A stretch of DNA of 64,000 bases from Gilvimarinus chinensis DSM 19667 (GCF_000377745.1 NZ_KB898708.1:310001-374000), one strand, 5' to 3'; counted from the stretch's first letter, positions 35,804 through 49,688 are shown. The notes: generated from the letters alone by a model not told the origin. A program made the numbers and translations.

Positions 35804-38218
35804 TTAATGGGCGCTAATCCTTGCTTCTGCGGGCTTGTTTTCAGCCGCCTTTTCCAGTGCTTGATATTCTTCATCCGACAGAGGCTTGGGGGTATGCTGC
35901 AACGCCACCTGCAATACCTCATCAATCCATTTGACGGGCCGAACATCCAAATCGGCTTTAATATTATCGGGTATTTCTTTCAGGTCACGCTCATTATCAG
36001 CCGGAATCAAAACTGTTTTGATTCCCCCTCTATGAGCCGCCAATAGCTTCTCCTTAAGACCGCCAATGCGCAGCACTTCACCACGCAGAGTGATTTCGCC
36101 GGTCATAGCCACTTGAGCTTTAACGGGAATACCCGTAAGCACCGACACAAGCGCCGTACACATAGCAATACCCGCACTTGGCCCATCTTTAGGTGTAGCT
36201 CCCTCGGGGACATGTATATGCACATCCACTTTCTCATGGTAATCAGGAGCAATTCCCAAAACCTGGGCACGAGAACGTACAACTGTTTGGGCCGCCTGAA
36301 TTGACTCTTGCATGACATCACCAAGAGAGCCGGTTTTTACTATTCGCCCCTTGCCCTTCACCGCAGATGACTCAATGGTTAACAACTCACCGCCAACTTG
36401 GGTCCAAGCCAAACCTGTCACTTGCCCAATCTGGTCATCACTTTCTGCTCGGCCGAAATCGAACTTACGCACACCCAGCAAAGCTTCAAGGTCTGCCGAG
36501 CTAACGTTGTCCTGCCCGCCACTTTTCTCTTTAACATGGCGAGTAACCACCTTTCGAGCAAGCTTAGCAATCTCACGATCCAGGCCACGAACGCCAGCCT
36601 CACGAGTATAGAAACGGATGACATCCCTTACCGCATCATCCTCAATACTCATTTCTCCTTCTTTCAGCCCATTAGCCTTAAGCTGCTTAGGAATCAAATA
36701 TTTACGAGCAATATTAAGCTTTTCGTCTTCAGTGTAACCCGGAATACGTATAACCTCCATGCGATCTAGCAAAGGGCCAGGAATGTTCATGCTATTCGAG
36801 GTGCAAACAAACATCACATCAGACAAGTCGTAGTCCACTTCCAAATAGTGATCATTGAAATGACTATTTTGCTCAGGGTCTAAGACTTCAAGCAACGCAG
36901 ATGCAGGGTCACCACGGTTATCCATACCCATCTTGTCTATTTCATCCAACAAAAACAACGGGTTTCTCACCCCGGCTTTAGCCATTTTTTGCACTAACTT
37001 ACCAGGCAAAGATCCTATATAGGTACGCCGATGGCCGCGAATCTCAGCCTCATCCCGGACCCCCCCTAGCGCCATGCGAACAAACTTACGATTAGTAGCA
37101 CGAGCTATTGACTCCCCTAATGAAGTTTTACCAACCCCCGGAGGCCCCACCAGACAAAGAATGGGCCCCTTTATCTTCTTCACACGTTTTTGCACAGCCA
37201 AGTATTCAAGAATTCGCTCCTTGACCTCTTCCAGGCCGTAATGGTCGCGCTCAAGAACTTCTTCGGCGCGCTCTAAATCATGGCGAACTTTGCTGCGCTT
37301 TTTCCATGGAACCTTGATCATCCAGTCAATATAAGCACGAACAACCGAAGCTTCGGCAGACATGGGGGACATCATTTTTAACTTGGCAAGTTCAGCTCGA
37401 GTTTTTTCATTCGCCTCTTCAGGCATCCCACTGTCAGCTATTTTTTGCTCCAGCTCATCAACTTCATTGGCCTCTTCCCCTATGTCGCCAAGCTCTTTTT
37501 GAATGGCCTTCATCTGCTCATTCAAATAGTATTCGCGCTGACTTTTTTCCATTTGCTTCTTAACGCGTCCGCGAATCTTCTTTTCCACCTGAAGCAGATC
37601 AATTTGGCCGTCCATTAGCTCCAGCAGACTTTCGATACGCTCACGGATGCCTACAATCTCGAGAACCGCTTGCTTTTGCTCCAGCTCCAAAGCCATGTGG
37701 GCAGCAATGGTGTCAGCAAACCGGCCAGGATCATCAATACCACTTAAAGAGCTCATTACTTCTGAAGCCACTTTACGAGACAAGCTGACGTACTGCTCGA
37801 AGTGCTCTTTGGCTGTCTTGATCAACGTCTCAGCCTCTACGGCGTCCAAACGCTCTTCCTCATGAGCGGTTACAGCCACACGATAATGGCCGTCCTGCTC
37901 CAAGGCGTTATCAATTGTGACACGCTGCCCCCCCTCTACAAGCACCTTAACGGTGCCGTCAGGCAATTTAAGCAACTGTAAAATAGTCGCCAAGGTTCCC
38001 ACCTTGTAAAGGGCATCAGGAGCAGGGTCATCATCCGAAGCATTTTTCTGTGCAACCAATACAATTTGCTTGTCGGCCCGCATGGCGCTCTCAAGCGCCT
38101 CTATAGACTTATCACGACCTACAAATAATGGTATTACCATGTGCGGATAAACCACTACATCACGTAATGGCAATAAGGGTAAATCTGTATTCATATCACC
38201 TTGCTCGCTCTGATACAT
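35804..38218 (-). CDS. lon: ATP-dependent protease La
   Basis: The cytosolic AAA+ protease that degrades damaged and short-lived regulatory proteins. The 804-residue protein has an N-terminal substrate domain (PLLPLRDVVVYPHMVIPLF), a helical linker, the Walker A GPPGVGKT (358-365), Walker B LFLLDEIDKM and the catalytic dyad Ser681 (PKDGPSAGIA) and Lys724 (GGLKEKLLAA); the 43-residue spacing equals that of E. coli. The start at 38218 has AAGGGGG eight bases upstream; an ATG eight codons later is also possible. The C-terminus ends with a short lysine/alanine-rich tail. Confidence 0.98.
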   Translation of the reverse strand: MYQSEQGDMNTDLPLLPLRDVVVYPHMVIPLFVGRDKSIEALESAMRADKQIVLVAQKNASDDDPAPDALYKVGTLATILQLLKLPDGTVKVLVEGGQRVTIDNALEQDGHYRVAVTAHEEERLDAVEAETLIKTAKEHFEQYVSLSRKVASEVMSSLSGIDDPGRFADTIAAHMALELEQKQAVLEIVGIRERIESLLELMDGQIDLLQVEKKIRGRVKKQMEKSQREYYLNEQMKAIQKELGDIGEEANEVDELEQKIADSGMPEEANEKTRAELAKLKMMSPMSAEASVVRAYIDWMIKVPWKKRSKVRHDLERAEEVLERDHYGLEEVKERILEYLAVQKRVKKIKGPILCLVGPPGVGKTSLGESIARATNRKFVRMALGGVRDEAEIRGHRRTYIGSLPGKLVQKMAKAGVRNPLFLLDEIDKMGMDNRGDPASALLEVLDPEQNSHFNDHYLEVDYDLSDVMFVCTSNSMNIPGPLLDRMEVIRIPGYTEDEKLNIARKYLIPKQLKANGLKEGEMSIEDDAVRDVIRFYTREAGVRGLDREIAKLARKVVTRHVKEKSGGQDNVSSADLEALLGVRKFDFGRAESDDQIGQVTGLAWTQVGGELLTIESSAVKGKGRIVKTGSLGDVMQESIQAAQTVVRSRAQVLGIAPDYHEKVDVHIHVPEGATPKDGPSAGIAMCTALVSVLTGIPVKAQVAMTGEITLRGEVLRIGGLKEKLLAAHRGGIKTVLIPADNERDLKEIPDNIKADLDVRPVKWIDEVLQVALQHTPKPLSDEEYQALEKAAENKPAEARISAH

Positions 38219-38249
38219 TTCTGACCCCCTTTAACGTATATCTTCAGGA

Positions 38250-38272
38250 TCTGCCCATTCATTGGGGGCAGA
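38250..38272 (-). promoter_or_regulatory. Inverted repeat just upstream of lon
   Basis: TCTGCCC and GGGCAGA flank a nine-base spacer about 32 bases before the lon start. It may be an operator or a leader hairpin. I looked for a heat-shock sigma-32 promoter here and could not find a CTTGAA box at the right distance. Confidence 0.35.
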
Positions 38273-38309
38273 CCGGGTGTATTACAACCTTTACACCCAT
38301 CTAAAACGC

Positions 38310-38336
38310 AAAAAGGGTGCCAGAGGCACCCTTTTT
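38310..38336 (-). terminator. Terminator of clpX
   Basis: An eleven-pair stem (AAAAAGGGTGC, loop CAGAG) with T-run on the minus strand, 22 bases after the clpX stop. It separates clpX from lon. Confidence 0.9.
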
Positions 38337-38357
38337 ACTTAAAGTATCACACTCAAC

Positions 38358-39665
38358 TTACTCTTCTTTTGATGCAGTCCGCCCCTGACTTTGAGCAGGC
38401 TCACTATTTTCGTACACCAAAATTGGATCAGACTCGCCTTTAATCACAGTCTCATCCACCACAACTTTTTTTACATGCTCTTCAGAAGGAATTCGATACA
38501 TCGTATCAAGTAACACCGACTCCATTATAGAGCGAAGCCCGCGGGCACCCGTTTTACGGTCCATAGCTTTCTGTGCCACTGCTTCCAAAGCATCCCGACG
38601 GAAATCCAGCTCAACACCTTCCATATCGAATAATCGCTGGTATTGCTTGGTTAAAGCATTCTTTGGCTCTGCCAGAATTTCCACTAAAGCTTCGCGGTCA
38701 AGCTCATCCAGTGTTGCAATAACGGGTAGACGACCAACAAACTCAGGGATAAGCCCATAACGAACCAAATCTTCGGGCTCTAGTTCGTGTAAAGTGTCAC
38801 CAAAGCTCTTGTCATCGTTCTTGCTTTTAACTTCTGCGCCAAAACCAATGCCACCCCTCTCAGAGCGATCACGAATAACTTTATCCAGCCCTGCGAAAGC
38901 ACCGCCACAGATGAAAAGGATATTTCCCGTATCAACCTGCAAAAATTCTTGCTGCGGGTGCTTTCGTCCACCCTGAGGAGGAACAGAGGCAACAGTACCT
39001 TCAATCAATTTAAGCAAAGCCTGCTGCACACCCTCACCGGAAACATCACGAGTAATTGAAGGGTTGTCCGATTTACGTGAAATCTTATCGATTTCATCAA
39101 TATAAACAATTCCCTGCTGAGCCTTTTCCACATCATAGTCGCATTTTTGCAACAGTTTCTGGATGATGTTTTCGACGTCCTCACCCACATAGCCGGCTTC
39201 AGTAAGCGTCGTTGCATCAGCGATTGTAAAGGGAACATTCAGCAGTCTCGCCAAGGTTTCAGCCAGAAGCGTTTTACCACTACCAGTGGGACCAACCAGC
39301 AAGATATTACTTTTGCCCAGCTCTACGGCGTCTTTATCTTTACCTTTGCCACCAACCCTTAGTCGCTTATAGTGATTGTACACAGCCACAGCCAGCACTT
39401 TCTTAGCCCGCTGCTGACCAATCACATACTGATCAAGAATTGCTGATATTTCACTAGGCTTAGGCAACTTTTCAGATTGCCCTTCCGTAGCACTCTCCTG
39501 GATCTCTTCACGAATAATGTCGTTACATAAATCCACACATTCATCGCAAATAAACACCGAGGGGCCCGCAATCAGTTTACGGACCTCATGCTGGCTTTTA
39601 CCACAAAACGAACAATAAAGTAGCTTGCCGTTTTTGTCGCCGTTTTCTCCGGTGTGATCGGTCAT
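38358..39665 (-). CDS. clpX: ClpXP protease ATPase subunit
   Basis: Unfoldase that feeds substrates to ClpP. The 435-residue protein has the N-terminal zinc finger (Cys18, Cys21, Cys40, Cys43), Walker A GPTGSGKT, Walker [26 protein letters not shown] (pore and sensor region), and the IGF-type ClpP-binding loop (GGIGFGAEV). The gap to clpP is 114 bases. Position and order match E. coli. Confidence 0.98.
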   Translation of the reverse strand: MTDHTGENGDKNGKLLYCSFCGKSQHEVRKLIAGPSVFICDECVDLCNDIIREEIQESATEGQSEKLPKPSEISAILDQYVIGQQRAKKVLAVAVYNHYKRLRVGGKGKDKDAVELGKSNILLVGPTGSGKTLLAETLARLLNVPFTIADATTLTEAGYVGEDVENIIQKLLQKCDYDVEKAQQGIVYIDEIDKISRKSDNPSITRDVSGEGVQQALLKLIEGTVASVPPQGGRKHPQQEFLQVDTGNILFICGGAFAGLDKVIRDRSERGGIGFGAEVKSKNDDKSFGDTLHELEPEDLVRYGLIPEFVGRLPVIATLDELDREALVEILAEPKNALTKQYQRLFDMEGVELDFRRDALEAVAQKAMDRKTGARGLRSIMESVLLDTMYRIPSEEHVKKVVVDETVIKGESDPILVYENSEPAQSQGRTASKEE

Positions 39666-39779
39666 TAAACCACTCCCAATTTCTCTGCCACGGATTAAAA
39701 GATGCGCCCTTCAACCCCAATTTTCAAGCCTGTGGCTTTAATTGCCCACAGACAGCACTGAATTTACTCTTAAGTAAAC

Positions 39780-40418
39780 TTATTTTGCCTGAATACGGCT
39801 ATCGACAACAGAGTCAATAATACCGTATTCCTTTGACTCATCAGCAGACATAAACTTATCTCGCTCAGTATCCAGCTCTACCTGCTCCAGAGTTTGTCCA
39901 GTATGCTTAGCGAGTAACTCATTTAGACGACGTCTAATTTTTAAGATTTCTTGAGCATGAATATTAATATCCGAAGCCTGGCCCTGCGCTCCACCGCTAG
40001 GCTGATGGATCATTACCCGAGAGTTTGGCAGCGCAAAACGCTTACCTTCTGCACCTGATGCCAACAAGAAAGCCCCCATAGAGCAGGCTTGTCCCATGCA
40101 CATAGTGCTTACATCGGGTTTAATAAACTGCATGGTATCGTAAATCGACATGCCCGCGGTTACAGACCCACCAGGAGAATTAATATAGAGATGAATGTCT
40201 TTATCCGGGTTTTCCGCTTCTAAAAACAGCAACTGCGCCACTACCAGGTTCGCCATGTGATCTTCAACCTGACCGGTCAGAAAAATCACCCGCTCCTTTA
40301 ATAGCCTGGAATAAATATCGTAGGAGCGCTCCCCTCTAGCGGTTTGCTCCACCACGATAGGCACTAAGCCACTGGCTGTAATATCTTGAGATCGGCTGTC
40401 GTTTAGCTGATATGACAT
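39780..40418 (-). CDS. clpP: ClpP protease subunit
   Basis: Serine protease that forms the tetradecameric chamber with ClpX or ClpA. From the ATG at 40418 the product is 212 residues; the triad is Ser113 ([11 protein letters not shown]), His138 (MIHQPSGG) and Asp187 ([11 protein letters not shown]). The ATG is preceded by a TTG codon and a weak GGGTG site. The short N-terminal extension before the mature start is like the autocleaved propeptide in E. coli. Confidence 0.97.
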   Translation of the reverse strand: MSYQLNDSRSQDITASGLVPIVVEQTARGERSYDIYSRLLKERVIFLTGQVEDHMANLVVAQLLFLEAENPDKDIHLYINSPGGSVTAGMSIYDTMQFIKPDVSTMCMGQACSMGAFLLASGAEGKRFALPNSRVMIHQPSGGAQGQASDINIHAQEILKIRRRLNELLAKHTGQTLEQVELDTERDKFMSADESKEYGIIDSVVDSRIQAK

Positions 40419-40543
40419 CAATGAAACACCCTTCTGTATAACATTCCAAACACTGACTTGCAGCTAAGCAAGCCCAATAGCAGGGAGCTTAACCTGTGAG
40501 ACGGCGCATTGCCAGTAAAGAAAGAGAAAAGCTGGAGGGGGAG

Positions 40544-40573
40544 GCCGCGAAACAGGCGTTTCGCGGCTTTTTT
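40544..40573 (+). terminator. Plus-oriented intrinsic terminator between tig and clpP
   Basis: A perfect ten-pair stem (GCCGCGAAAC, loop AGGC) is followed on the plus strand by six T. On the minus strand, in the direction of tig and clpP, the stem is followed by CTCCCCC, so it lacks a U-tract there. It is the reverse of what the surrounding genes would need. Confidence 0.75.
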
Positions 40574-40585
40574 ACTCAATAAGGG

Positions 40586-41899
40586 TTATTTTTCGGCATT
40601 TGGCTGCATAATTTCATCGTAGCTTGCAGTCTCTTCACTCACCTCTGCCTGCTCTATAATGTGCTCTACAACCTGATCCTCAAGAACCGCCGACTCAATA
40701 CCTGAGAGAAGCTCGCGCTGGCTATAGTAGTAATCCACAACCTCTTGAGGGTCTTCGTAAGTACTGGCTATCTCTTCTACCATCTTACGAACCGCTTTGG
40801 CTTCCGGCTTGATTTTAGCCTTTTTAACCACCTCGCCCACAATCAACCCCAGAGCGACACGACGCTTTGCATCTTCTTCAAACATGGTGTCAGGAAGCAT
40901 TGATTTTGCATCAAAGCCTTTAGGCTGCTGCCCAAAACGTTGCATCATCTGATTGCGCAGCACCTGAATTTCGTTGGCAACCAGCGCTTTAGGTAATTCA
41001 ACCTCGTTAGACTCTAGCAGCTGATCCATAACTTGAGACTTTACCTTAGCCTTAAGTGCGTTTTTCAGCTCACGCTCCATGTTGGTCTTGACTTCTTTCT
41101 GGAACGTTTTAATTCCACCTTTTTCCAGACCAAACTTTTGGAAGAACGGTTTTTTCAGCTCAGGCAATTGTTGCTCAGAAACAGAGTTTACTTTAATCGC
41201 AAACTCAGCTTCAGCACCCTTGAGCTCGTCGGCTTGATAATCTTCGGGGAAGGTAACCTTGATGGTTTTCTCTTCACCGGCTTTCATGCCCACGATTCCG
41301 TCTTCGAAGCCAGGAATCATGGATTTTGAGCCAAGCACTAAATTGTGCCCCTGCGCCTTACCACCCTGGAACTCTTCGCCATCTTTGGTTCCAGTGAAAT
41401 CAATATTCACCTGATCGCCATCGGCCGCAGCACGATCAACCTCTTCCCAGGTCGCCTGATGCTTACGCAATGTTTCGATCATTTTGTCGATGTCTTCATC
41501 CGTGATGTCCGCGGTGTAGCGAGTTACTTTGAAGCCACTTACATCACCAAGCTCAACCTCAGGATAGACCTCAAAAGTTGCTACAAACTCCAGATCTTCG
41601 CCCTCTTTCATTTGCTTGGGCTGAATACTTGGCTGACCTGCAGGCTTAACGTCTTCTTTTTGCGCGGCCTCATAGAAAGAGCGGCTGATCACTTCACCCA
41701 CAACTTCCTGACGAACACCAGCACCATAACGCTGCTTGACGATTTTCAAAGGCACTTTACCCTTGCGGAAACCGTTGATGCGAATGTTTTTAGCGGCTTC
41801 TTTCAGTCGCTTTTCAATTTCGCCTTCTACGGTATCAGCGGGTACGCCGATAGTCAGGCGACGCTCTAGACCAGAAGTCGTTTCAATTGAAACCTGCAT
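40586..41899 (-). CDS. tig: Trigger factor
   Basis: Ribosome-bound chaperone and prolyl isomerase. The 437-residue product has the ribosome-binding signature GFRKGKVP near residue 45, an FKBP domain (about 150-245, with VNIDFTGTKDGEEFQGG), and a C-terminal helical chaperone region. The ATG at 41899 follows AGGA by four bases and gives the canonical MQVSIETTSG start; an ATG five codons earlier is open but lacks a ribosome site. It lies about 70 bases after the tRNA-Leu gene on the same strand and may share its transcript. Confidence 0.97.
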   Translation of the reverse strand: MQVSIETTSGLERRLTIGVPADTVEGEIEKRLKEAAKNIRINGFRKGKVPLKIVKQRYGAGVRQEVVGEVISRSFYEAAQKEDVKPAGQPSIQPKQMKEGEDLEFVATFEVYPEVELGDVSGFKVTRYTADITDEDIDKMIETLRKHQATWEEVDRAAADGDQVNIDFTGTKDGEEFQGGKAQGHNLVLGSKSMIPGFEDGIVGMKAGEEKTIKVTFPEDYQADELKGAEAEFAIKVNSVSEQQLPELKKPFFQKFGLEKGGIKTFQKEVKTNMERELKNALKAKVKSQVMDQLLESNEVELPKALVANEIQVLRNQMMQRFGQQPKGFDAKSMLPDTMFEEDAKRRVALGLIVGEVVKKAKIKPEAKAVRKMVEEIASTYEDPQEVVDYYYSQRELLSGIESAVLEDQVVEHIIEQAEVSEETASYDEIMQPNAEK

Positions 41900-41972
41900 A
41901 GTATCCTCGTGCATAACTTCGATGCTTAGACATCATTTGGTGCCAGACCCTGCCTGACACGTCTACATTAAA

Positions 41973-42057
<85 letters not shown>

Positions 42058-42190
42058 ATTGCCTAGCTGGCAAATCAAATCAGTAACCCTAATACTCTGA
42101 TTTTTATAAGTTTTTTCAAAAAATCGAGCTGCCGGTTACGAGAAGGGTGGCAATTTTGCCATAGACCGGCGAGAGGTTCAACAAATGTTA

Positions 42191-43564
42191 TTAACAATTA
42201 GCGTTATTTGGCTCTGCCAGTAATGCCACAGCTCCCGCAGGCATACGTAAACGGCTCTGTGATCCGGCATTTGCGGGGATTAAAGCAGCCTGCTCTGCCG
42301 CCATTTTTTGATCGGCCAACGTCAAACCATCACTCACAGCCATCAGTAATCGATAAACCCCGACACTTGGCAGCGCATAATCAACAGACTGCTCCGCCCG
42401 TATACGCCAAACCTTGAAATCATCAAAATTAACGATTAACTGACTGGTCAACCCTCGGGTCAACTCAACCTTTTCTGCTGGCACTGACGGATCGATGTCA
42501 AGCTTAGCCGCCTGCAACGCCTCCTCGGTATCCCAACTGTCCTGCGTTAGTACTTTTTGCGCGAAAGACAAAATTTTGCGCTCGTAAACCGGAGTTTGGA
42601 ACTCGACTGTACGCACACCATGCAAAAGCGAATGAGGCGTCATACAGGGTACTTGCACTACATCTCCAACTTTTAAGGGCATGAGGTTGCTGAACGCGTT
42701 CATCTGCTCACGCAACCGCGCCTCCTGCTCTACCAGCTTAACGGAAAGTCCTTTCATCCAGCATTTGGTTTGCTGTGGCTGGACCGGCTCATTAACTGCC
42801 AAGCCATCCCTTTTTTTTTCAATATCCAGGCAAGCATCGATTTCACGCCGAACTTTTTCATAGCGCTTTACCGAGGATAAATAAGCTGCTTTAAACTCAA
42901 CATCATTTGAGTATTCCGCTCGCAACTTTTGGTTAAACCCGAACCTTATACCCCCAACCCCCTTTGGCCATGCACGCTTATCGATGTGTGTCACCACATA
43001 CACCTCTTGTTTACGCTCATGCATTTCAAAATAGAGGTCACCGAAAACCTCATCAGGCAAAGGATCAAGTATTTTCAGTAGGGTGAGCTGTTCGGGCTGG
43101 CCAGCGCTAAAAGTGTTCGGCATTAGCGATAAGAGCCAGGGTAATGGAATGGAATATCGGACACAGCCGACGCCAGATACCCCACGTACCTCCATCCCCG
43201 TAAACCAAACCTCCTGCCCCCACGGCTTGGCTATATGTGTAGGCTTTAGGTGCACTGGCGTATCGAGCGATAAGACTGGCGAGTGGAGACGTTCAGCTAG
43301 ACTTTCTACTTCATCAAGACTCTCGAAAGCCTCGATCAACTGCCTAGCCTGCGGCTCATCTTTCGTGATAATCGCAACAGGTCTGCCGCTGCAGTGTCCT
43401 AGCACTGCTAACAAGCGGATATTCGATGGACGCGAAGAGTAAAACTCGTAATGCTGAAAACTGATGGTTCGCAAACCAGCAACATTATCTCGTTTTAATA
43501 ATTCGACCTGCCCCTCGGGGTCGTTAGTAAACTGAATTCGCAAAGCGACATCAACCTCTGACAA
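42191..43564 (-). CDS. ManA-like cupin protein of unknown function
   Basis: A 457-residue protein that resembles type I mannose-6-phosphate isomerases at a low level: THIAKPWGQEVWF (115-127), a cupin-like metal-site region (VQVPCMTPHSLLHGVRTVEFQTPVYE), and ILSFAQKVL near the C-terminal third. The usual ManA metal residues and its arginine motif are not all apparent, so catalysis is not claimed. The start is TTG at 43564 (or L8 TTG, which has AGAGG ten bases upstream). It follows fadA by 22 bases on the same strand, and might be cotranscribed with fadBA. Confidence 0.6.
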   Translation of the reverse strand: MSEVDVALRIQFTNDPEGQVELLKRDNVAGLRTISFQHYEFYSSRPSNIRLLAVLGHCSGRPVAIITKDEPQARQLIEAFESLDEVESLAERLHSPVLSLDTPVHLKPTHIAKPWGQEVWFTGMEVRGVSGVGCVRYSIPLPWLLSLMPNTFSAGQPEQLTLLKILDPLPDEVFGDLYFEMHERKQEVYVVTHIDKRAWPKGVGGIRFGFNQKLRAEYSNDVEFKAAYLSSVKRYEKVRREIDACLDIEKKRDGLAVNEPVQPQQTKCWMKGLSVKLVEQEARLREQMNAFSNLMPLKVGDVVQVPCMTPHSLLHGVRTVEFQTPVYERKILSFAQKVLTQDSWDTEEALQAAKLDIDPSVPAEKVELTRGLTSQLIVNFDDFKVWRIRAEQSVDYALPSVGVYRLLMAVSDGLTLADQKMAAEQAALIPANAGSQSRLRMPAGAVALLAEPNNANC

Positions 43565-43586
43565 TTAAAGGCGGCAGTTTACCAGA

Positions 43587-46902
<3,316 letters not shown>

Positions 46903-46927
46903 ATTGCCACCTGCCCATTATTAATGA

Positions 46928-47491
46928 TTACTCACCAGCCGCCGAAGAAACCATAATAATTGCAGTCTCCGAAGCTGATTCATTACGTGCACGAAACGGC
47001 GTATAAGCGCGCAGATAAAAGCAATCTCCTGCCGATAAGGTACGCACTCGAACGCCCGCCGAAAGCACAATCGCTCCCGAAAAAACACACCCTACTTGAT
47101 CAAAAAAACTGGTCAAAGGGGCATCCCCTGTGTCTGTATCGGGCTCAAAAACAAATCGTTTGAGCGTTACTCTTCTTTGGGGCATTTTTTCTGCCACCAG
47201 CTGCATATAACCATAAGGTTTTTCATGCCGAGGCATAGCCTCTGAATGAAAAAAACTTTCACTGTCTTCTTCAATTCCACATGAAAAGAAGTAAGAAAGT
47301 GACATCGGCAAGCCAGACAGAACTCTTTCTAACGACTGCACACTTGGGCTCACCTGCCCCTGCTCTATCATCGAAATACTGCTGTTGGTGACGCCCGCTC
47401 GCTTTGCCAATTCCCTTTGAGAGAGGCCATTGGCTTCGCGTATTGTTTTTAAGCGAAGACCTAAAGATACCGAAGAATCTGGAACACTCAA
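46928..47491 (-). CDS. XRE-family regulator with C-terminal cupin
   Basis: A 187-residue transcription regulator of the PuuR type. The helix-turn-helix lies at about residues 11-66 (LGLRLKTIREANGLSQRE, ISMIEQGQVSPSV), and a cupin-like sensor domain fills 105-185 (CVFSGAIVLSAG, AGDCFYLRAYTPFRA). It starts with TTG (GAGG eight bases upstream) 10 bases after maeA. Lying between maeA and fadB, it could regulate either; the ligand is unknown. Confidence 0.85.
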   Translation of the reverse strand: MSVPDSSVSLGLRLKTIREANGLSQRELAKRAGVTNSSISMIEQGQVSPSVQSLERVLSGLPMSLSYFFSCGIEEDSESFFHSEAMPRHEKPYGYMQLVAEKMPQRRVTLKRFVFEPDTDTGDAPLTSFFDQVGCVFSGAIVLSAGVRVRTLSAGDCFYLRAYTPFRARNESASETAIIMVSSAAGE

Positions 47492-47501
47492 CTTTCATAC
47501 C

Positions 47502-49187
47502 TCAGAACGATGTACGCCGATAGGTACGGTAGCGTGGATACCAGAAGTTTTTCTCAACTCGCTCCATCATCAACTCTTCGGGTACAGGCTCGGCAACACC
47601 ATCTTCAACCGCCTGCTTATAAACGGCCACCGCTATTGTTTTACTGACCTCACGGATGCTGGCCAAGTCTGGCAACAATGGCCCAGCTCCGGTATTTGCT
47701 AAAGGCGACATCGAGGCCAATGCACGAGCTGCAGCCAACATCATTTTATCGGTTACCTTTGCCGCTTTAGCGCAAATGACTCCCAAGCCAACACCAGGAA
47801 AAATATAACTGTTATTGCATTGGGCAATTTCGTACTTAATACCACCAATATCCACAGATTCAAAAGGGCTACCTGTTGCCACGATTGCCAAACCCGATGT
47901 CCAGCGCAGGATATCCACCGGCAAACCTTCCACCCGGCTAGTGGGATTAGACAGGGGTAGAATAATTGGCCGCTCACAGTGCGCCTGCATAGACTCGATA
48001 ATGTTTTTATTAAATAAGCCGGGCTGTCCAGAGACACCAACTAAAACAGTGGGCTGTACATTGCGAACCACATCCGCCAACCCCACTCGCCCCGGTTTAT
48101 CGAGCAGCCATTCCTGCAAAATGCCATCGTCTTTACAAAATTCGCGCTGAAAATCAAGCAATCCTTCAGAGCTATCTATAAGTAAACCATCACGATTCAA
48201 CAGATATATTTGCTTTAAAGCTTGGTCGCGCGTGAGCCCTTCTTCGCACATTTCATCGACAATTTGCGCCGCAATCCCACATCCGGCGGAGCCGGCCCCA
48301 GCAAACACAATAGTCTGCTGCGAAAGTTTCTCTTGTTTTGTATGACAGGCGGCAAGTAACGTCCCTACGGTCACAGAAGCTGTTCCCTGGACGTCGTCGT
48401 TAAAACAACAAAGCTCATTGCGATATTTGTGCAGTAATGGGGTCGCGTGATTCTGCGCAAAGTCTTCGAACTGCAACAAAGCGTTCGGCCAACGCACTTT
48501 TACAGCCTGGATAAACTGATCAACAAAGTCATAATACTCTGAGTCACTGATTCGTTCGTGGCGCCACCCCATGTACATTGGATCGTTCACCAAGTTACGA
48601 TTATTACACCCCACATCGAGCACCACGGGCAAAGTATAAGCAGGGCTAATTCCACCACAGGCAGTGTATAACGCAAGCTTTCCTATAGGGATCCCCATTC
48701 CTCCGATGCCCTGGTCTCCAAGACCTAAAATTCGCTCGCCATCAGTAACAACTATTACTTTTACATTATGCTTAGTCGCATTTTGCAAAATATCGTCAAG
48801 TCTGTCGCGGTCAGGATAAGATACAAACAAACCTCGTTTGCGCCGATAAATTTTCGAAAAAAGCTCACACGCCTTACCCACAGTTGGGGTATAGATGAGC
48901 GGCATAACTTCCTGTAAATGTTCAGTAACCAATCGAAAATATAATGTCTCATTGGTATCTTGGATATTGCGCAGATAGATATGTTTATCAATATCAGTGC
49001 TAAACGAGCACAGCTGCTCATAGGCACGTGCTTTTTGTTCTTCGATTGTTTCAATGTTATAAGGCAGCAGCCCTTCTAGATTGAATTGCTGGCGTTCCTG
49101 GTGACTAAAAGCGCTACCCTTGTTCAGCAACGGTGCTTCTAGTAGCGCTGGACCTGCAAAGGGTATGTAAATTGGCCTAGTATTCAC
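47502..49187 (-). CDS. maeA: NAD-dependent malic enzyme
   Basis: Decarboxylates malate to pyruvate with NAD. The 561-residue enzyme is of the SfcA/MaeA type: [32 protein letters not shown] (catalytic Lys and Tyr region), [15 protein letters not shown] and the NAD fold in [12 protein letters not shown]. Both the length and [12 protein letters not shown] favour the NAD enzyme over the NADP-linked MaeB. It precedes the XRE-cupin gene by ten bases, so they probably share a transcript. Confidence 0.95.
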   Translation of the reverse strand: MNTRPIYIPFAGPALLEAPLLNKGSAFSHQERQQFNLEGLLPYNIETIEEQKARAYEQLCSFSTDIDKHIYLRNIQDTNETLYFRLVTEHLQEVMPLIYTPTVGKACELFSKIYRRKRGLFVSYPDRDRLDDILQNATKHNVKVIVVTDGERILGLGDQGIGGMGIPIGKLALYTACGGISPAYTLPVVLDVGCNNRNLVNDPMYMGWRHERISDSEYYDFVDQFIQAVKVRWPNALLQFEDFAQNHATPLLHKYRNELCCFNDDVQGTASVTVGTLLAACHTKQEKLSQQTIVFAGAGSAGCGIAAQIVDEMCEEGLTRDQALKQIYLLNRDGLLIDSSEGLLDFQREFCKDDGILQEWLLDKPGRVGLADVVRNVQPTVLVGVSGQPGLFNKNIIESMQAHCERPIILPLSNPTSRVEGLPVDILRWTSGLAIVATGSPFESVDIGGIKYEIAQCNNSYIFPGVGLGVICAKAAKVTDKMMLAAARALASMSPLANTGAGPLLPDLASIREVSKTIAVAVYKQAVEDGVAEPVPEELMMERVEKNFWYPRYRTYRRTSF

Positions 49188-49247
49188 TCGTGTCCCTTAA
49201 TGTCTTGTGACTGATTTGACGTGGTAGCGATTTTTTTTCGATTTGAA

Positions 49248-49688
49248 TTACAGCGATACCGCTGCGGCTCGAATGACCTCATCACCCTCACTGTTTAGTA
49301 GCGTTAAAATTCCATCTTTGAGCTCAACTGAATGCTCGCCCGGTAAAACCTGCAGCAACCTTTGCTCTTGATTCATCAATGCCGGTGGACACATTCTCCT
49401 AGTTGCACCGATCTTATCGGCTATCACTAATCGTTCACCTGAAACACTATACTCACCGAAAATTCGGTTACATGTACCATTACCTGAAAATTTACCCTCG
49501 GCCGCAAAGGTCAACTGCGCAGGGCTGTAGTCAATTACACCACCGGACTGGATGGACTCAATGCGCCATGAGCTCTGCATCAAGCCCCCCATAATCTCGG
49601 CATCAGATTGCTTAGGTGCCTGCTGGGTACAAGCACTCATTGCGGCCGTAACGATTAACCCCAGCCACCCTTTCCACTTATCCATCAT
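49248..49688 (-). CDS. META-domain lipoprotein (HslJ-like)
   Basis: A 146-residue lipoprotein. The signal peptide ends at lipobox MSAC (Cys20). Residues 38-140 form a META/HslJ domain with SWRIESIQSGG, GNGTCNRIFGEYSV and RRMCPPALMNQEQRLLQVL. HslJ in E. coli is linked with heat shock and novobiocin resistance; the molecular role is unclear. Two ATG start codons lie side by side. It stands apart from maeA, 60 bases away, on the same strand. Confidence 0.85.
   Translation of the reverse strand: MMDKWKGWLGLIVTAAMSACTQQAPKQSDAEIMGGLMQSSWRIESIQSGGVIDYSPAQLTFAAEGKFSGNGTCNRIFGEYSVSGERLVIADKIGATRRMCPPALMNQEQRLLQVLPGEHSVELKDGILTLLNSEGDEVIRAAAVSL

Noticed and set aside
38219-38357. Heat-shock sigma-32 promoter before lon
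   Set aside because: A C-rich element is present (CCCCCAATG on the minus strand), but no CTTGAA box at 13-15 bases before it.
41345-41869. A 174-codon plus-strand open frame inside tig
   Set aside because: It is antisense to a well-supported trigger factor gene, has no Shine-Dalgarno and its product resembles no family; it arises from codon bias on the opposite strand.
41940-41960. Seven-pair hairpin between tRNA-Leu and tig as a terminator
   Set aside because: It has one G-U pair and no T-run, so it is more likely an RNA processing feature or chance.
42085-42125. tRNA-Leu promoter (TTGAAA and TATTAG on the minus strand)
   Set aside because: The spacing would be 19 bases, too long for confidence; a promoter should exist in this gap but cannot be pinned down.
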